This document shows positions 15,991 to 25,301 of a stretch of DNA of 64,000 nt, piece by piece. Positions within the stretch are counted from its first letter, which is position 1. Each line of letters opens with the position of its first letter. Under the pieces are notes generated by a model. That model did no database searches and had not been told where the DNA came from. It worked only from the letters and a program-made list of their open reading frames with translations. Both the position numbers and the translations under genes were made by a program. The stretch covers positions 506,001-570,000 of the forward strand of contig NZ_JAUTBJ010000002.1 in NCBI RefSeq assembly GCF_030819175.1, in the 5' to 3' direction. This stretch comes from Sphingomonas sp. SORGH_AS_0879. GTDB taxonomy: Bacteria; Pseudomonadota; Alphaproteobacteria; Sphingomonadales; Sphingomonadaceae.

Positions 15991-18900
15991 TTACCGATAG
16001 GCGATGCGGGCGGGCATGACGATGGCGATATGCGTACCGTCCTGGGGCGGCGAGGTGATCGACAGCGTGCCGCCGAGCCGCATCGCCCGTTCCCGCATGC
16101 CGACCAGGCCGAAATGACCTTCGCGGTGCCCGGCGGCGAGCACGTCGGCGGGCAGCCCCCGGCCGTCATCCCGCACCGTGACCGTCAATTTGTCCAAGCC
16201 GTGGACGATCCCGACATGCACGTTCGAGGCATGGGCATGGCGCGCGGTGTTCGCCAGCGCCTCCGCGACGATGGAGGCGATCTCGTCCGCCACGGGAGCG
16301 CAGACGGGGCGCGCGCGACCCTTCTCGTCTATCGCGAAATCCATGCCCGCCGGAAGGATGGCGCCTGCAAGGGCCGACAGGCGCGGTCGCAGGTGGACCG
16401 GCTCCATATCCTCGCGCAGGGCCCTGACCCGATCGCGTCCCTCCAGCAGCACGTCGTCGGCGCGGTCCAGCGCCCCTTCCAGCGCCATACGAGCCTCACC
16501 GCCGGGCGGAAGCTTCTCGGCCGCCGCCTGGAACCGCAGCATCAGGCCCTGGAATCCCTGAAGCAGCGTGTCGTGAAGCTCACGCGCGATTCGCTCGCGT
16601 TCCGACAACTGCGCCTCGAACCCCGCCCGGGTGCGGTCGGCGATGATCCGCAGCCGCTGGCGGTAGAGCAGCCACAACAGCCCCCCGACACCCAGTGCAC
16701 AGAGCAGGGCGAACCACATCGTCTGATAGAATCGGGGTGCGATCTCGAAGCGGAGGACCGCGCCCTCGCGGTTCCACACCCCGTCATTGTTGGCGGCGAG
16801 CACATGGAAGCTGTAAACGCCCGGCCCCAAATTGGTATAGAGCGCCTGCCGCCGCCCCTGCGCATCCGTCCAGACCGTGTCCGCCCCCTCCAGCCGATAC
16901 CGGAAGCGGTTGGCCTTGGCATCGGTCAGGCTGAGGCCGGTATAGTCGATCTGTACGCGGTCGGTTCCGGCGGGAAGCGCGATCCGCGTGTCCGAGGGCG
17001 TCCACACCCGTCCGGCGGCGGTCAGCGACCGGATCGTGACGGGGGGCGGTAGCGTATTCTTCACGATGCCGGCGGGATCGACATAGGCCAGCCCCTTGTT
17101 CGTCGCGAACCAGATGCGCCCGCTGGCGTCCTGCGCGGCGTCGTTCGCCTGGTTCATATAGGTGCGAGCGGCGAAGTCCTCATAATAGCCGAAGCGTTCG
17201 ATCGGCAACGGACGGCCAGGACGATCGAAGGCCGCGTTCAGCGCCTTGGTCGAGGTGCGGACGATCCCGTCGACGCCGATCAGCCATGTCGACCCGTCCG
17301 GGGTCGGCAGGATGCCGGTGATGTCCGCCAGGAACGGATAGTCCCGCTGACGCAGATTGGCGAAGGCCCGGCCATCCCATCGTCCGACACCCGCTTCGGC
17401 CCCGGCCAGGATCGCGCGGCCGTCGAACGCCATGGTCGAGATCGCACCGATGGTCGGCGCCTTGCGCGGCCAGAGCGCGCTTTCCGTCGTGCCGATGCGT
17501 CGGCGAAAGCCGGTGCTCGGTCGACTGAAGATCAGGCCGCCCTGCGGATCGACCCGCAGCTTTCCCAACGTCCCCTTCTTCTCGCCGGAGGCCCCGGCCG
17601 CCGGAACCAGCTGCGATCCGATCAGCTGGTAGAGCCGGTCGCGACCGGTCCAGAACCGGCCTTGCTGGTCCAGCACACAGGAAATCGAGAGTGGGTCGCC
17701 CACCTTGCGGACATGGGCGACCGATCCCGATGGCGTGAGGTCCAGACGATAATGCCCTTCGAGGCTGAAGGTCAGCAGGTGCCGGTCGTCGCCGCACAGC
17801 ACGCCGATCGAGGGCTTGCGGAAGATGAGCCTGGGCGTCGGCTGACCGGCGTCGATGCGATAGATGCCCGACAGTCCCGCAACGAACAGACGGCTGCCGG
17901 TGCGCGACCGCACGAAGCCGGTGACGATGCCTTCCCTGACCGGGGACTGGGCGACGTTCGCGGGGGAGAAGCGGTCCAGGCCGGATGCCGTGCCGACCCA
18001 GATATTGCCCTCGCGATCCTCGAAGGTCGACAGGCTGAGGGTGGAGGTCAGGCCCTGCTCGACGGTCATCCGCTCCGCTGTGCCGGGGCCGTCCCGCGTC
18101 GGGGTGAAACGGGTCAGCCCGTCGTCCTGCGCCAGGATCCAGAGGTGGCCGTCCCGGTCGGCCCGCATGGTCCGCCGGGCGAACGGGGTGTTCGCGCCGG
18201 CGAGCGATACCGGTCCGCCGGTTCCGCCCAGCCGACGAAGCCCCTTGTCATCGGCCAGCCATATCGTTCCGACGGGTTGTTCCGCCAGCGTGGCATAGGG
18301 TGCGGCCTGGAAGGGGAGCGTTTCGAAATGGTCCATGCCCGGACGCAGGCGCAACACGGCGGGCGGAGACGACAGATAGACGCTGCCGTCCGCCGCCGCG
18401 AGGATCGGACCCATCTCTCCCGGCGTATAGCCTTGGCGGGGGCCGATCCGCATCCATCGGCCATCCTTGAGCCGACTGACCAGCAGCACGCCCCGGCTGT
18501 CGCCCGTCACCCAGATCGAGCCGTCGCGCGCCTGCACGATCGAATCGACGCCGCCATCGGGTGTCCATGGATTGGCATCCCGCAGGACGCCATGGCGGAC
18601 CACGGCGATGCCGCCGCTGTCATAGCCGACCCATATGTCGCCGTTGCGCGCCGCGAGCAGGGCCGTCACCTGAAGCGAGCGTCGCCGTCGTTCGTCGCTG
18701 GGCAGGATGCGCTCGAAGCTGATCCCATCGAAGCGGTAGAGCCCGGTCGAGGTGCCGAGCCAGAGGAAGCCGTCCGGCCCTTGCGTGATCGCCCGGATGT
18801 TGCCCGGCGCGCCGTCGCCCAACGTCCATCGGCTATGGCGCAAGTCGGTAAGGGCGGGCCGGTCCGCCGCCGCCGCCGCCGAAACGGCGGGGCCGGGCAG

Positions 18901-19053
18901 CATTGCCGCGATGCTCAGGCACAGCGACGGTCGGAGCGTTCGACGGTGCGTGGGTAAACGGGAACAAGCGGCAAGAATAGCAGGGAACGTCAATAGCCTG
19001 GGCCAGCCTTGCCCGCGCGCCTCCGCTCTTCCCGTGACCCCGCCCTTTTGCAT
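15991..19053 (-). CDS. Large propeller-type sensor histidine kinase (two-component regulator propeller, Y_Y_Y, NarL-type kinase)
   Basis: About 1020 residues. A long N-terminal signal or anchor region is followed by repeated propeller blades (GFLWLGTSTGLYRFDG, GDIWVGYDSGG, GNIWVGTASGLDRF, GRIWFATNKGLAY), a Y_Y_Y domain (about 680-750), one transmembrane helix (WFALLCALGVGGLLWLLY), then a HisKA_3 dimerisation helix with His about 827 in IARELHDTLLQG. The HATPase has ALANTARHAHA and DDGRGLP. The periplasmic propeller senses an unknown ligand; such sensors often respond to polysaccharide breakdown products. The start is uncertain: 19053 has no good ribosome site, and the frame stays open to 19122. 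No intact NarL-type partner is adjacent. Confidence 0.85.
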   Translation of the reverse strand: MQKGGVTGRAEARGQGWPRLLTFPAILAACSRLPTHRRTLRPSLCLSIAAMLPGPAVSAAAAADRPALTDLRHSRWTLGDGAPGNIRAITQGPDGFLWLGTSTGLYRFDGISFERILPSDERRRRSLQVTALLAARNGDIWVGYDSGGIAVVRHGVLRDANPWTPDGGVDSIVQARDGSIWVTGDSRGVLLVSRLKDGRWMRIGPRQGYTPGEMGPILAAADGSVYLSSPPAVLRLRPGMDHFETLPFQAAPYATLAEQPVGTIWLADDKGLRRLGGTGGPVSLAGANTPFARRTMRADRDGHLWILAQDDGLTRFTPTRDGPGTAERMTVEQGLTSTLSLSTFEDREGNIWVGTASGLDRFSPANVAQSPVREGIVTGFVRSRTGSRLFVAGLSGIYRIDAGQPTPRLIFRKPSIGVLCGDDRHLLTFSLEGHYRLDLTPSGSVAHVRKVGDPLSISCVLDQQGRFWTGRDRLYQLIGSQLVPAAGASGEKKGTLGKLRVDPQGGLIFSRPSTGFRRRIGTTESALWPRKAPTIGAISTMAFDGRAILAGAEAGVGRWDGRAFANLRQRDYPFLADITGILPTPDGSTWLIGVDGIVRTSTKALNAAFDRPGRPLPIERFGYYEDFAARTYMNQANDAAQDASGRIWFATNKGLAYVDPAGIVKNTLPPPVTIRSLTAAGRVWTPSDTRIALPAGTDRVQIDYTGLSLTDAKANRFRYRLEGADTVWTDAQGRRQALYTNLGPGVYSFHVLAANNDGVWNREGAVLRFEIAPRFYQTMWFALLCALGVGGLLWLLYRQRLRIIADRTRAGFEAQLSERERIARELHDTLLQGFQGLMLRFQAAAEKLPPGGEARMALEGALDRADDVLLEGRDRVRALREDMEPVHLRPRLSALAGAILPAGMDFAIDEKGRARPVCAPVADEIASIVAEALANTARHAHASNVHVGIVHGLDKLTVTVRDDGRGLPADVLAAGHREGHFGLVGMRERAMRLGGTLSITSPPQDGTHIAIVMPARIAYR

Positions 19054-19194
19054 CGTAGCATCATGGCAGTGCCGATGGAGGTGATCCAGTGGCGATTCGG
19101 CTCCGGAATGTCGGTTCGGCACGACAATGCGACCCGGCGCGCGATCGCATCCACGGAGTGCCCTATGGCAGCACGATTATCGATGTCAGGAAAA

Positions 19195-19270
19195 TGGTGC
19201 CCAAGGGCGGGATCGAACCACCGACACTGCGATTTTCAGTCGCATGCTCTACCAACTGAGCTACTTGGGC
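19195..19270 (-). tRNA. tRNA-Phe (GAA)
   Basis: Read on the minus strand it folds as a standard cloverleaf. The acceptor GCCCAAG pairs with CTTGGGC, the D arm is GCTC/GAGC, and the anticodon stem TGCGA/TCGCA surrounds loop CTGAAAA, giving anticodon GAA. The T arm GGTGG/CCGCC encloses TTCGATC. The 3' CCA is encoded (19195-19197). It stands alone upstream of yacG, and no integrase or attachment repeat is seen beside it. Confidence 0.95.
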
Positions 19271-19301
19271 CCACACCGCGATTGCGATTGGAGGCGTGCC
19301 T

Positions 19302-19469
19302 TTAGGGGTGGTTTCCGCCGGTGTCCAGCCCTTCCTCGTCACTTTCTTTGACCGGAATGCGATAACCCTCGCCCAGCCATTGCAGCAGGTCGCGGTCCTT
19401 GCACCCGCGCGAGCAGAAGGGGGCGTGGTCGGCGGCGGTCGGCTTGTCGCAGATGGGGCAGGTGGTCAT
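19302..19469 (-). CDS. yacG: DNA gyrase inhibitor YacG
   Basis: A 55-residue zinc protein. The four-cysteine site is visible as TCPICDKP and FCSRGCKDRDLLQWLGEGYRIP, the full YacG signature. In E. coli YacG binds GyrB and inhibits gyrase. The C-terminal ten residues are acidic and variable. The ATG overlaps the stop of the RNase E/G-like gene by ATGA, so it ends the infA-maf-RNase-yacG operon, as is common in alphaproteobacteria. Confidence 0.92.
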   Translation of the reverse strand: MTTCPICDKPTAADHAPFCSRGCKDRDLLQWLGEGYRIPVKESDEEGLDTGGNHP

Positions 19470-20419
19470 GACGCTCGTTCCAGTTGCAGCGGGCGACCGG
19501 TGCGGCGCGCGACCTCGTCGCGCCAGCCAGGGTTCGCCATCAATCGATCATATAGGGAGCCGGACAGCCGGTGCACGGGGGCCGGGCCCGCCGGCTCGCG
19601 CTCCCATTGCCGCAGCAGCGCACGGGCCCGCGCGCCGATCGGGTCGATCCCCAGCCGCTCGGGGATCGAGGCGCGGGGACGCGGGCGCACGATCTGGAGG
19701 AAGCCGAAGCCGTTGACCGCCGTCCGCTCGAAGGGGAGGGGCAGAGCAGCATCCAGCGCCTCAGCCACCGCCTGACGCGGCCCCTTGCCCTCCAGCGTGG
19801 GGAAGTCGATCCCGATCGACCCACCGATCCCGTGGCGCAGGATCGCCTCACCCACCGCGCGCGCGGCGGCGATGGACAGGGCTTCGTGCGGCGGCGAGCC
19901 ATCGACGTCGAACAAGGTCATCGCCGGGGTCGGCGTCATCCGCAGCACGCCCGGGCCGAAGCCGATCTCGCCCGTCACCGCTTCGTCGAGCAGTTCGGAC
20001 CAGCCGGCCGCTTCCAGATCGTCGGGTTGATGTGCCAGCATTTCGCGGACGGGAATGCCGGTGGCGACAATGCGGGCGCGCAGATCGGGGCCGGGGCCGG
20101 GGGGGGCATCCTCCGGGGCGACCTGCACCTTGGGCAATTTGGAGCGGCCGCGTTCGGGAATCGCCTCGCGCGTGACGATGACGGTCAGGCCTGAGCCTTG
20201 CGTCATCCCCTTGGGCACCGGGGCAAGCAGCACGTCGCCGCCCTGGTCCAGCGTCACCCGACCTTGCCGACCGGGGAGCAATTCGACCAGCCGCCCCTCG
20301 GCCACCGTACCGACGGTCAGCGTGCCGGTCAGTTCGATCGCGGCCTGAACGATCCGGCCATCCTCGACCAGCGCGGCGCGCGCCTCGCCGATCCCGGCCT
20401 CATAGAGCCATTCAGACAA
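19466..20419 (-). CDS. RNase E/G-family protein, short form
   Basis: A 317-residue protein of the RNase E/G family. It begins [21 protein letters not shown], a compact S1-like region. The metal-binding acidic positions appear as TLFDVDG and SIGIDFPTLEGK. It is much shorter than E. coli RNase G (about 490 residues), and the zinc-link CPxC motif is not seen. It may therefore be monomeric or have reduced activity. Such short proteins between maf and yacG are typical in sphingomonads. It overlaps maf by 8 bases. Confidence 0.8.
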   Translation of the reverse strand: MSEWLYEAGIGEARAALVEDGRIVQAAIELTGTLTVGTVAEGRLVELLPGRQGRVTLDQGGDVLLAPVPKGMTQGSGLTVIVTREAIPERGRSKLPKVQVAPEDAPPGPGPDLRARIVATGIPVREMLAHQPDDLEAAGWSELLDEAVTGEIGFGPGVLRMTPTPAMTLFDVDGSPPHEALSIAAARAVGEAILRHGIGGSIGIDFPTLEGKGPRQAVAEALDAALPLPFERTAVNGFGFLQIVRPRPRASIPERLGIDPIGARARALLRQWEREPAGPAPVHRLSGSLYDRLMANPGWRDEVARRTGRPLQLERAS

Positions 20420-20999
20420 GCGGCAGTCCGGCGGCCTTCAACAGCGCCCGCGTCTCGAACAGCGGCAGGCCGATCACGCCGGAATGACTCCCCTGAAGGA
20501 AGCGGACGAACGCCTCGGCGCGGCCCTGGATGGCATAGCCACCGGCTTTGCCCAGTCCCTCGCCGCACGCGATATAGGCGTCGATCTCCTCCTCGGAGAG
20601 CGGCTTGAACGCGACGATCGTGTCGGCCAGCCGGGTGCGCGCCTTGCCGGTGGTGTCGATCACGCACACCGCCGACAGCGCATGATGCCGCCGCCCGGAG
20701 AGCAGGCGGAGCAGCTTGCGCTGGATATCCTCCGTTTCGGCGGGCGGCAGGATGCGGCGTCCGACGGCGATGGTGGTGTCGCCCGCGACGACGATCTCGC
20801 CCTCGGCACGGTCCACCGCGTGCGCCTTCTCCACCGCCAGCCGCAGCGCATAGACACGCGGAAGCTCGGCGGGGCGGGGCGCTTCGTCGATATCGGGCGA
20901 GGCGGTGCGCTCGGGCACGACTCCCAGCCGCGCCAGCAGATCGCGGCGGCGCGGGGAGGAGGATGCAAGGACGACCGGCATGATGGGCCGTTCGCTCAC
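20412..20999 (-). CDS. maf: Maf-family nucleotide pyrophosphatase
   Basis: A 195-residue Maf protein with the N-terminal signature [16 protein letters not shown] and active-site residues in [18 protein letters not shown] and [10 protein letters not shown]. Maf proteins hydrolyse modified or canonical NTPs (dTTP/UTP type here, by the RRRDLL form) to monophosphates and affect cell division. The start may be the GTG at 20999, which overlaps the infA stop as GTGA, or the ATG at 20981. The coupling favours 20999. It lies second in the infA operon. Confidence 0.9.
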
Positions 21000-21214
21000 T
21001 TGAAGCGGTAGGTGATCCGGCCCTTGGTCAGGTCGTACGGCGTCAGCTCGACGAGCACTTCGTCGCCGACCAGCACGCGGATGCGGTTCTTGCGCATCTT
21101 GCCCGCCGTATGTCCCAGGATCTCGTGATCATTCTCGAGCTGGACGCGGAACATCGCGTTGGGGAGGAGTTCCACCACGCGGCCGCGCATCTCGAGCAGT
21201 TCTTCCTTGGCCAA
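20996..21214 (-). CDS. infA: Translation initiation factor IF-1, TTG start
   Basis: A 72-residue OB-fold protein with the complete IF-1 sequence pattern ([44 protein letters not shown]). The codon at the conserved initiator position is TTG (21214-21212), preceded by a GAGGT ribosome site at normal spacing. The longer open frame upstream (to 21304) has no IF-1 similarity and should be ignored. A weak initiator on a translation factor could allow feedback control, but that is inference. It is the first gene of infA-maf-RNase-yacG. Confidence 0.95.
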
Positions 21215-21347
21215 AAAATACCTCGGTTCGTCTTGTTTTAGGGTATGTCGAAGAGGCGCCGCCATAGCCGCAATGGCCCCAAAAGGAAAGGCGCGCCGAA
21301 TCAACCCGGGATATGGGGTCGGTGATGAGGTTCAGCAAGGTTGCCGA

Positions 21348-21398
21348 TCCTCCCCGGCACGGGGAGGGGGACCGCCGCGAAGCGGTGGTGGAGGGGGG
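21348..21398. repeat. Family B palindromic repeat
   Basis: CCTCCCCGGCACGGGGAGG followed by GGGACCGCCGCGAAGCGG and TGGTGGAGGGGGG. It is the left part of the same mosaic seen at 25302, 28591 and 44029. It lies in a 500-base gene-free stretch between infA and the S9 peptidase. Confidence 0.75.
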
Positions 21399-21439
21399 CT
21401 TCCACGAGGCGGATCGAGATTCAGATATGCCCATCTTTT

Positions 21440-21634
21440 CCCTCTCCCCTCAAAGAGGGGAGAGGGTTGCGCAGACTTGGTCTTTGCAAAAGCAAAGGCT
21501 TAGTCGGAGCTGGGTGAGGGGTGCTGCGCTCGAAGAGCGCGCGAGCCTGTGGCTCGCTCAACCCCTCACCCAAGCTGCGCTAGCCAGCAGGCTGGCAAGC
21601 TCCGCTAACCCTCTCCCCTATCCAGGGGAGAGGG
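21440..21634. repeat. Palindrome pair bounded by CCCTCTCCCC / GGGGAGAGGG
   Basis: Two copies of the palindrome CCCTCTCCCC-N7-GGGGAGAGGG (21440-21466 and 21609-21634) flank a segment with further short inverted repeats (TGGGTGAGGGG versus CCCCTCACCCA, and GAGCGCGCGAGCC). The 21305-21712 interval holds no supportable gene; everything I see there is repeat. Confidence 0.65.
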
Positions 21635-21712
21635 AAGAAGGAGTGTCATAAATCTCGATCGGCTCTAGGCGATACCCGTGCGGCGTTCCCCCTCCCCATG
21701 CCGGGGAGGATT

Positions 21713-23680
21713 TCACGCCGGGTTATGCTCCGCCAGAAACGCCGCCATCGCCTTCAGGAATTCCAGGCGATCCTCCGAGCGGGTGAAATGGTGGTCGGCC
21801 AGCGGCTGTTCGATATAGTTCACCGGCTTGCCCGCCGCCTTCAGCGCGGCGACCATCATCCGCGACTGGTTGACCGGTACGCGCTTGTCTTCCTTGCCGT
21901 GCACGATCAGCAGCGGGATCGTCATGTCGGCGGCCCCGAAACGCGGCGAGACGGCGCGGTAGTCCGGGGCCTGTTTGTGCAGCCAGTCGGCGCGCGTCTT
22001 GCTGAACAGGAACCGCGAGTCGTAGCGCTTCATCGCCTGAAGATCGGACACCCCGGCATAGGATATCGCACAGCGGTACAGCGCCCCGTCACGCTGCGCC
22101 GCGCGCATCGCGGCATAGCCGCCATAGGAGGCCCCGACCATGCACACGCGTTTCGGATCGGCGATTCCCTGCTTGGCCAGCCAGGTGACGGCGTCGTTCA
22201 GATCGTCCTGCATCTTCAGGCCCCATTCGCCCTGGCCTTTCAACGCAAAGGCGGTGCCGTAGCCGGAGGACCCGCGATAATTGGGCTGGATCACCGCATA
22301 GCCGAGTTCGGCCAGATACTGGCTCCACCAGTCCCAGCTTTCCGAGTCGCGCGCGAACGGCCCGCCATGCGGCAGCACGATCAGCGGCAGGTTCTTGTCC
22401 CCGCGACCGCGCGGCAGGGTCAGTATCGCCTCGATCTGGGTCCCGTCGCGCGCCGGGTAGCGCAGGGTGCGCACCGGCGACAGGCGCTGGCCCTTGAGTT
22501 GCGGATTGTCCCAGGACAGGAACTGCATGTTCCCGTAATCGGTATCCCAATAATAGAGCGCGCCCGGCGTGGAGGGGCTGCTGACATCGATCAGGAAGCG
22601 GGTGCGGGCGCGGTTCCATGAGATGATCTCCGCCCGGCGCGGCGCTACCGCCTTGTCGACCTGCGCCTGCAAGTCCTTGATGCGCGGGTCGGTCCAGGCG
22701 TCATGATAATATTGGTCGGTGTAGCGGATCGCCGAGATATCGTCGCCCGCCTCGTTCCCGATGATCCCGTCGATATCGTAACCGGTCACGCTGCTCAGCT
22801 TGCGACCCAGTTTCAGGTCGGGCAGCGTCACCTCGTACAGCGCGTCATAGCCGTCGCTGTCGTCGATCGCGAGCGCGGTGCCGTCGGGGCGGAAGATGCT
22901 GGGCACCAGAACCGATTCGTCCTTGCGCGCATCGGCACGTGCGATCGTGCGGAAGGACTCGGCGTTGGACTGGCGATAAAGCAGGCTCTTCTGCCGCGTC
23001 GAATCGGAATAGCGGACGCCCATGCGCAACTGGCCCTGGCCATCGGCATACCAGTCCCACACATCGGTCTGCCCGCTGACGATCCGCTTCACCTTGCCGG
23101 TGGAGATGTCGGCTTCGAAGACGGACGGATAGACATCCTCCATCGAATAGATGCCGGTCTGCTTGGCGAACAGGATGCGCGGGCTGCCGTCCCTGGCGAC
23201 CCATAGAACCTCGTCGGCGCGGAAGCCCGACCGATCCCAGTCGATGCGGGTCGTCTTCGCCATGTCGGCGCGGATGCCCAGCATGCGGGTGATGTAATAT
23301 TCCTCGCCCTCGATCACCTGCTTGGCGCCCAGCCCGACCAGCAGCCATTCGTCATTGACCCAGCGCCACCAGTTGACGTCGACCTTCTCGCCGATCGGGA
23401 CGATGGCCGGCTTGCTCTGTCCTTTGACCAGTGGAACGACCATCAGATATTGCTGGCCGTTCAGCGCGCGCTTGCCCGCAATCCGGGTGCCGTCGGGCGA
23501 AAGCGAGGGCTTTTCGAACTCGGGCAGCGCGGCGAAGGCCTCGACCGGTTGCGGTCCCGGCCTGGCGGCCGGAGCGGATGCGGCGGCGGGCTTGGCCGGT
23601 TCCTGCGTCATCCCCGTCAACGCCATCAGGGCGAGCGCCGCCACCGACGCGCCCAGCATCCTCGTCACACCCAAAGTCAT
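21713..23680 (-). CDS. S9-family (prolyl oligopeptidase type) peptidase, exported
   Basis: A 655-residue protein with a signal peptide (MTLGVTRMLGASVAALALM), a beta-propeller-like region, and a C-terminal alpha/beta hydrolase. The catalytic triad is Ser about 518 in GASYGGYAAM, Asp about 598 in KEDKRVPV and His about 630 in ADHHFTR. The oxyanion segment LPHGGPFAR is typical of acylaminoacyl/dipeptidyl peptidases. The ATG at 23680 is chosen for its AAGGGGGAA ribosome site and the signal peptide directly following. It is likely periplasmic and releases dipeptides or acylated residues. It is a single gene. Confidence 0.88.
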   Translation of the reverse strand: MTLGVTRMLGASVAALALMALTGMTQEPAKPAAASAPAARPGPQPVEAFAALPEFEKPSLSPDGTRIAGKRALNGQQYLMVVPLVKGQSKPAIVPIGEKVDVNWWRWVNDEWLLVGLGAKQVIEGEEYYITRMLGIRADMAKTTRIDWDRSGFRADEVLWVARDGSPRILFAKQTGIYSMEDVYPSVFEADISTGKVKRIVSGQTDVWDWYADGQGQLRMGVRYSDSTRQKSLLYRQSNAESFRTIARADARKDESVLVPSIFRPDGTALAIDDSDGYDALYEVTLPDLKLGRKLSSVTGYDIDGIIGNEAGDDISAIRYTDQYYHDAWTDPRIKDLQAQVDKAVAPRRAEIISWNRARTRFLIDVSSPSTPGALYYWDTDYGNMQFLSWDNPQLKGQRLSPVRTLRYPARDGTQIEAILTLPRGRGDKNLPLIVLPHGGPFARDSESWDWWSQYLAELGYAVIQPNYRGSSGYGTAFALKGQGEWGLKMQDDLNDAVTWLAKQGIADPKRVCMVGASYGGYAAMRAAQRDGALYRCAISYAGVSDLQAMKRYDSRFLFSKTRADWLHKQAPDYRAVSPRFGAADMTIPLLIVHGKEDKRVPVNQSRMMVAALKAAGKPVNYIEQPLADHHFTRSEDRLEFLKAMAAFLAEHNPA

Positions 23681-23758
23681 TCTTCCCCCTTGGCCGGACC
23701 ATCTCCCCAGGGTCCGGTCGCGCCAGAATATCACCGCCGCGCGGAGGCGAAAGGGGTT

Positions 23759-24664
23759 TCAGTGCCCGGTTGTGTGCTCGAAGCCCAGGCGAGGGGGCAG
23801 GGGGACGGGCCCCTGTCCGTCATGGAGCGACAGGCCATCGCCCATCCCGAAGACGCCCAGCCGGGTCGCGGGCACGGGCGGGGTCGTGTCGGCGGGCAGC
23901 GCGAACAGCAATTCGTAATCGTCGCCCGCCGTCGCCGCCGCGAGACGCGCCGCGCGGCCCTCTCCGCCATGGGCGCGCGCTTCCGCCGATAATGGCACAG
24001 CATCCAGATCGATCGACACCGCCAATCCACTCGCCCGCGCCATCCGCGCGGCATCGATCAGCAGGCCGTCGGAGACATCCATCATCGCATGAACGATCGG
24101 CCCCAGCACGCGTCCCTCGGCCAGACGCGGATGGGGACGGCGATAGGCGTCGCGCAGCGCGATCGGTCCATAGCCCCGCATCGCGATCGCTAGCCCCAGT
24201 CCCGCATCGCCGATCGTGCCGGTGACCCACAGTGCATCGCCATCGCGCGCGCCATCGCGCGCGGGCGCGGGGGCATCGCGGCCGAACGCGGTCAGCGTCA
24301 GGACGCGGGGACCGCGCAACGACACCGTATCGCCGCCGATCAGCCGGACATGAAAGCGGTTCAGCACCACGCCCAGCCCGTCGAGGAACGCCCGGTCCCA
24401 ATCGGCTTCGCCCAGCGGATAGTTGAGCATCACCCCCTCGACCAGCGCGCCCTTGGCGGCGAGGTCGGACAGGTTGGTGGCGACCAGTTTCCAGGCGACA
24501 TCTGCGGGGGGATCGTGGGGCAGGAAATGCACCCCCTCGACCAGCGTGTCGGTCGTGACGACCAGCGGGGCGGCGTCGATCACGGCCCCGTCATCGACCA
24601 GTCCGCGCGCGCCGGGGTGCAGCGGCAACCGGCGCAGCGCGGCGAGGAAGTCCGCCTCGTTCAT
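23759..24664 (-). CDS. thiL: Thiamine-monophosphate kinase
   Basis: A 301-residue protein beginning MNEADFLAALRRL. It has the ThiL pattern: GLVDDGAV and VTTDTLVEGVHF (magnesium and substrate site), WKLVATNLSDLAAKGA, GGDTVSLRGP, MDVSDGLLIDA and AGDDYELLF. It phosphorylates thiamine monophosphate to the cofactor TPP. It lies directly downstream of nusB (16 bases), the common nusB-thiL pair. The start at 24664 fits the family; the frame upstream overlaps nusB and lacks similarity. Confidence 0.95.
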   Translation of the reverse strand: MNEADFLAALRRLPLHPGARGLVDDGAVIDAAPLVVTTDTLVEGVHFLPHDPPADVAWKLVATNLSDLAAKGALVEGVMLNYPLGEADWDRAFLDGLGVVLNRFHVRLIGGDTVSLRGPRVLTLTAFGRDAPAPARDGARDGDALWVTGTIGDAGLGLAIAMRGYGPIALRDAYRRPHPRLAEGRVLGPIVHAMMDVSDGLLIDAARMARASGLAVSIDLDAVPLSAEARAHGGEGRAARLAAATAGDDYELLFALPADTTPPVPATRLGVFGMGDGLSLHDGQGPVPLPPRLGFEHTTGH

Positions 24665-24680
24665 CGGGCGGATCCTGGCG

Positions 24681-25136
24681 TCAGGCCCGAGCGACCTTGG
24701 CGATGGCGTCGAGCAGGCCGTTGACGAAGCCCGATTCGCGCTTCTCGTAAAAGGCGTGGGCGACATCGACATATTCGCTGATCACCGCGCCCACCGGCAC
24801 GTCGTGGCGGGCGATCAGTTCATAGGTGCCGGCGCGCAGGAGCGCCTTCATCGGCCGGTCGAGCCGGTTCAGCGTCCAGCCCGTGGCCAGCTTGTCCTCG
24901 ATCATCCGGTCGATCTCGCCCAGGCGCGCGTGCACGCCCTTGACGATGTCGTCGAAGAAATCGGTGTCGGCATCGGCATATTCGACGTCTTCGATGGTCG
25001 CGCCGATGCGGTGGTTGTGGAATTCGTGGAGCAGCGCCGCCAGCGGGGTCTGTTCCATGTCATGCTGGTAAAGCGCCTGGACGGCGGCAAGGCGCGCGGC
25101 GGCGCGCGCCTGGGTACGGGCGGTGGGACGAGTCAT
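24681..25136 (-). CDS. nusB: Transcription antitermination factor NusB
   Basis: A 151-residue helical protein: ARTQARAAARLAAVQALYQ near the N-terminus (the arginine-rich RNA-binding face), then ALLRAGTYEL, PVGAVISEYVDVAHAF and FVNGLLDAI. NusB binds boxA RNA together with NusE/S10 to suppress termination in rRNA operons. The start at 25136 is used; a longer frame begins in a non-conserved region. It is first in the nusB-thiL operon. Confidence 0.95.
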   Translation of the reverse strand: MTRPTARTQARAAARLAAVQALYQHDMEQTPLAALLHEFHNHRIGATIEDVEYADADTDFFDDIVKGVHARLGEIDRMIEDKLATGWTLNRLDRPMKALLRAGTYELIARHDVPVGAVISEYVDVAHAFYEKRESGFVNGLLDAIAKVARA

Positions 25137-25192
25137 TGGCGGGCCTTTACCGGGCTGTCGCCAATCCGTCACGTTTTTTGGTGGGGGATGTC

Positions 25193-25288
25193 CCTTGGCC
25201 TTCGACTTCGCTCAGGCTGAACGGAGGCTGGTATACTGGGCTAGCATTCCCTCGCTCCGTTCAGCCTGAGCGAAGTCGAAGGCCAAGG
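25193..25288. repeat. Family A inverted repeat pair
   Basis: A perfect 33-base inverted repeat (25193-25225 with 25256-25288), arms starting CCTTGGCCTTCGACTTCGCT, separated by 30 bases. It lies upstream of nusB. This is the best-preserved member of the family A repeats that recur in this window. Confidence 0.85.
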
Positions 25289-25301
25289 ACCGAACCCCAA
25301 T

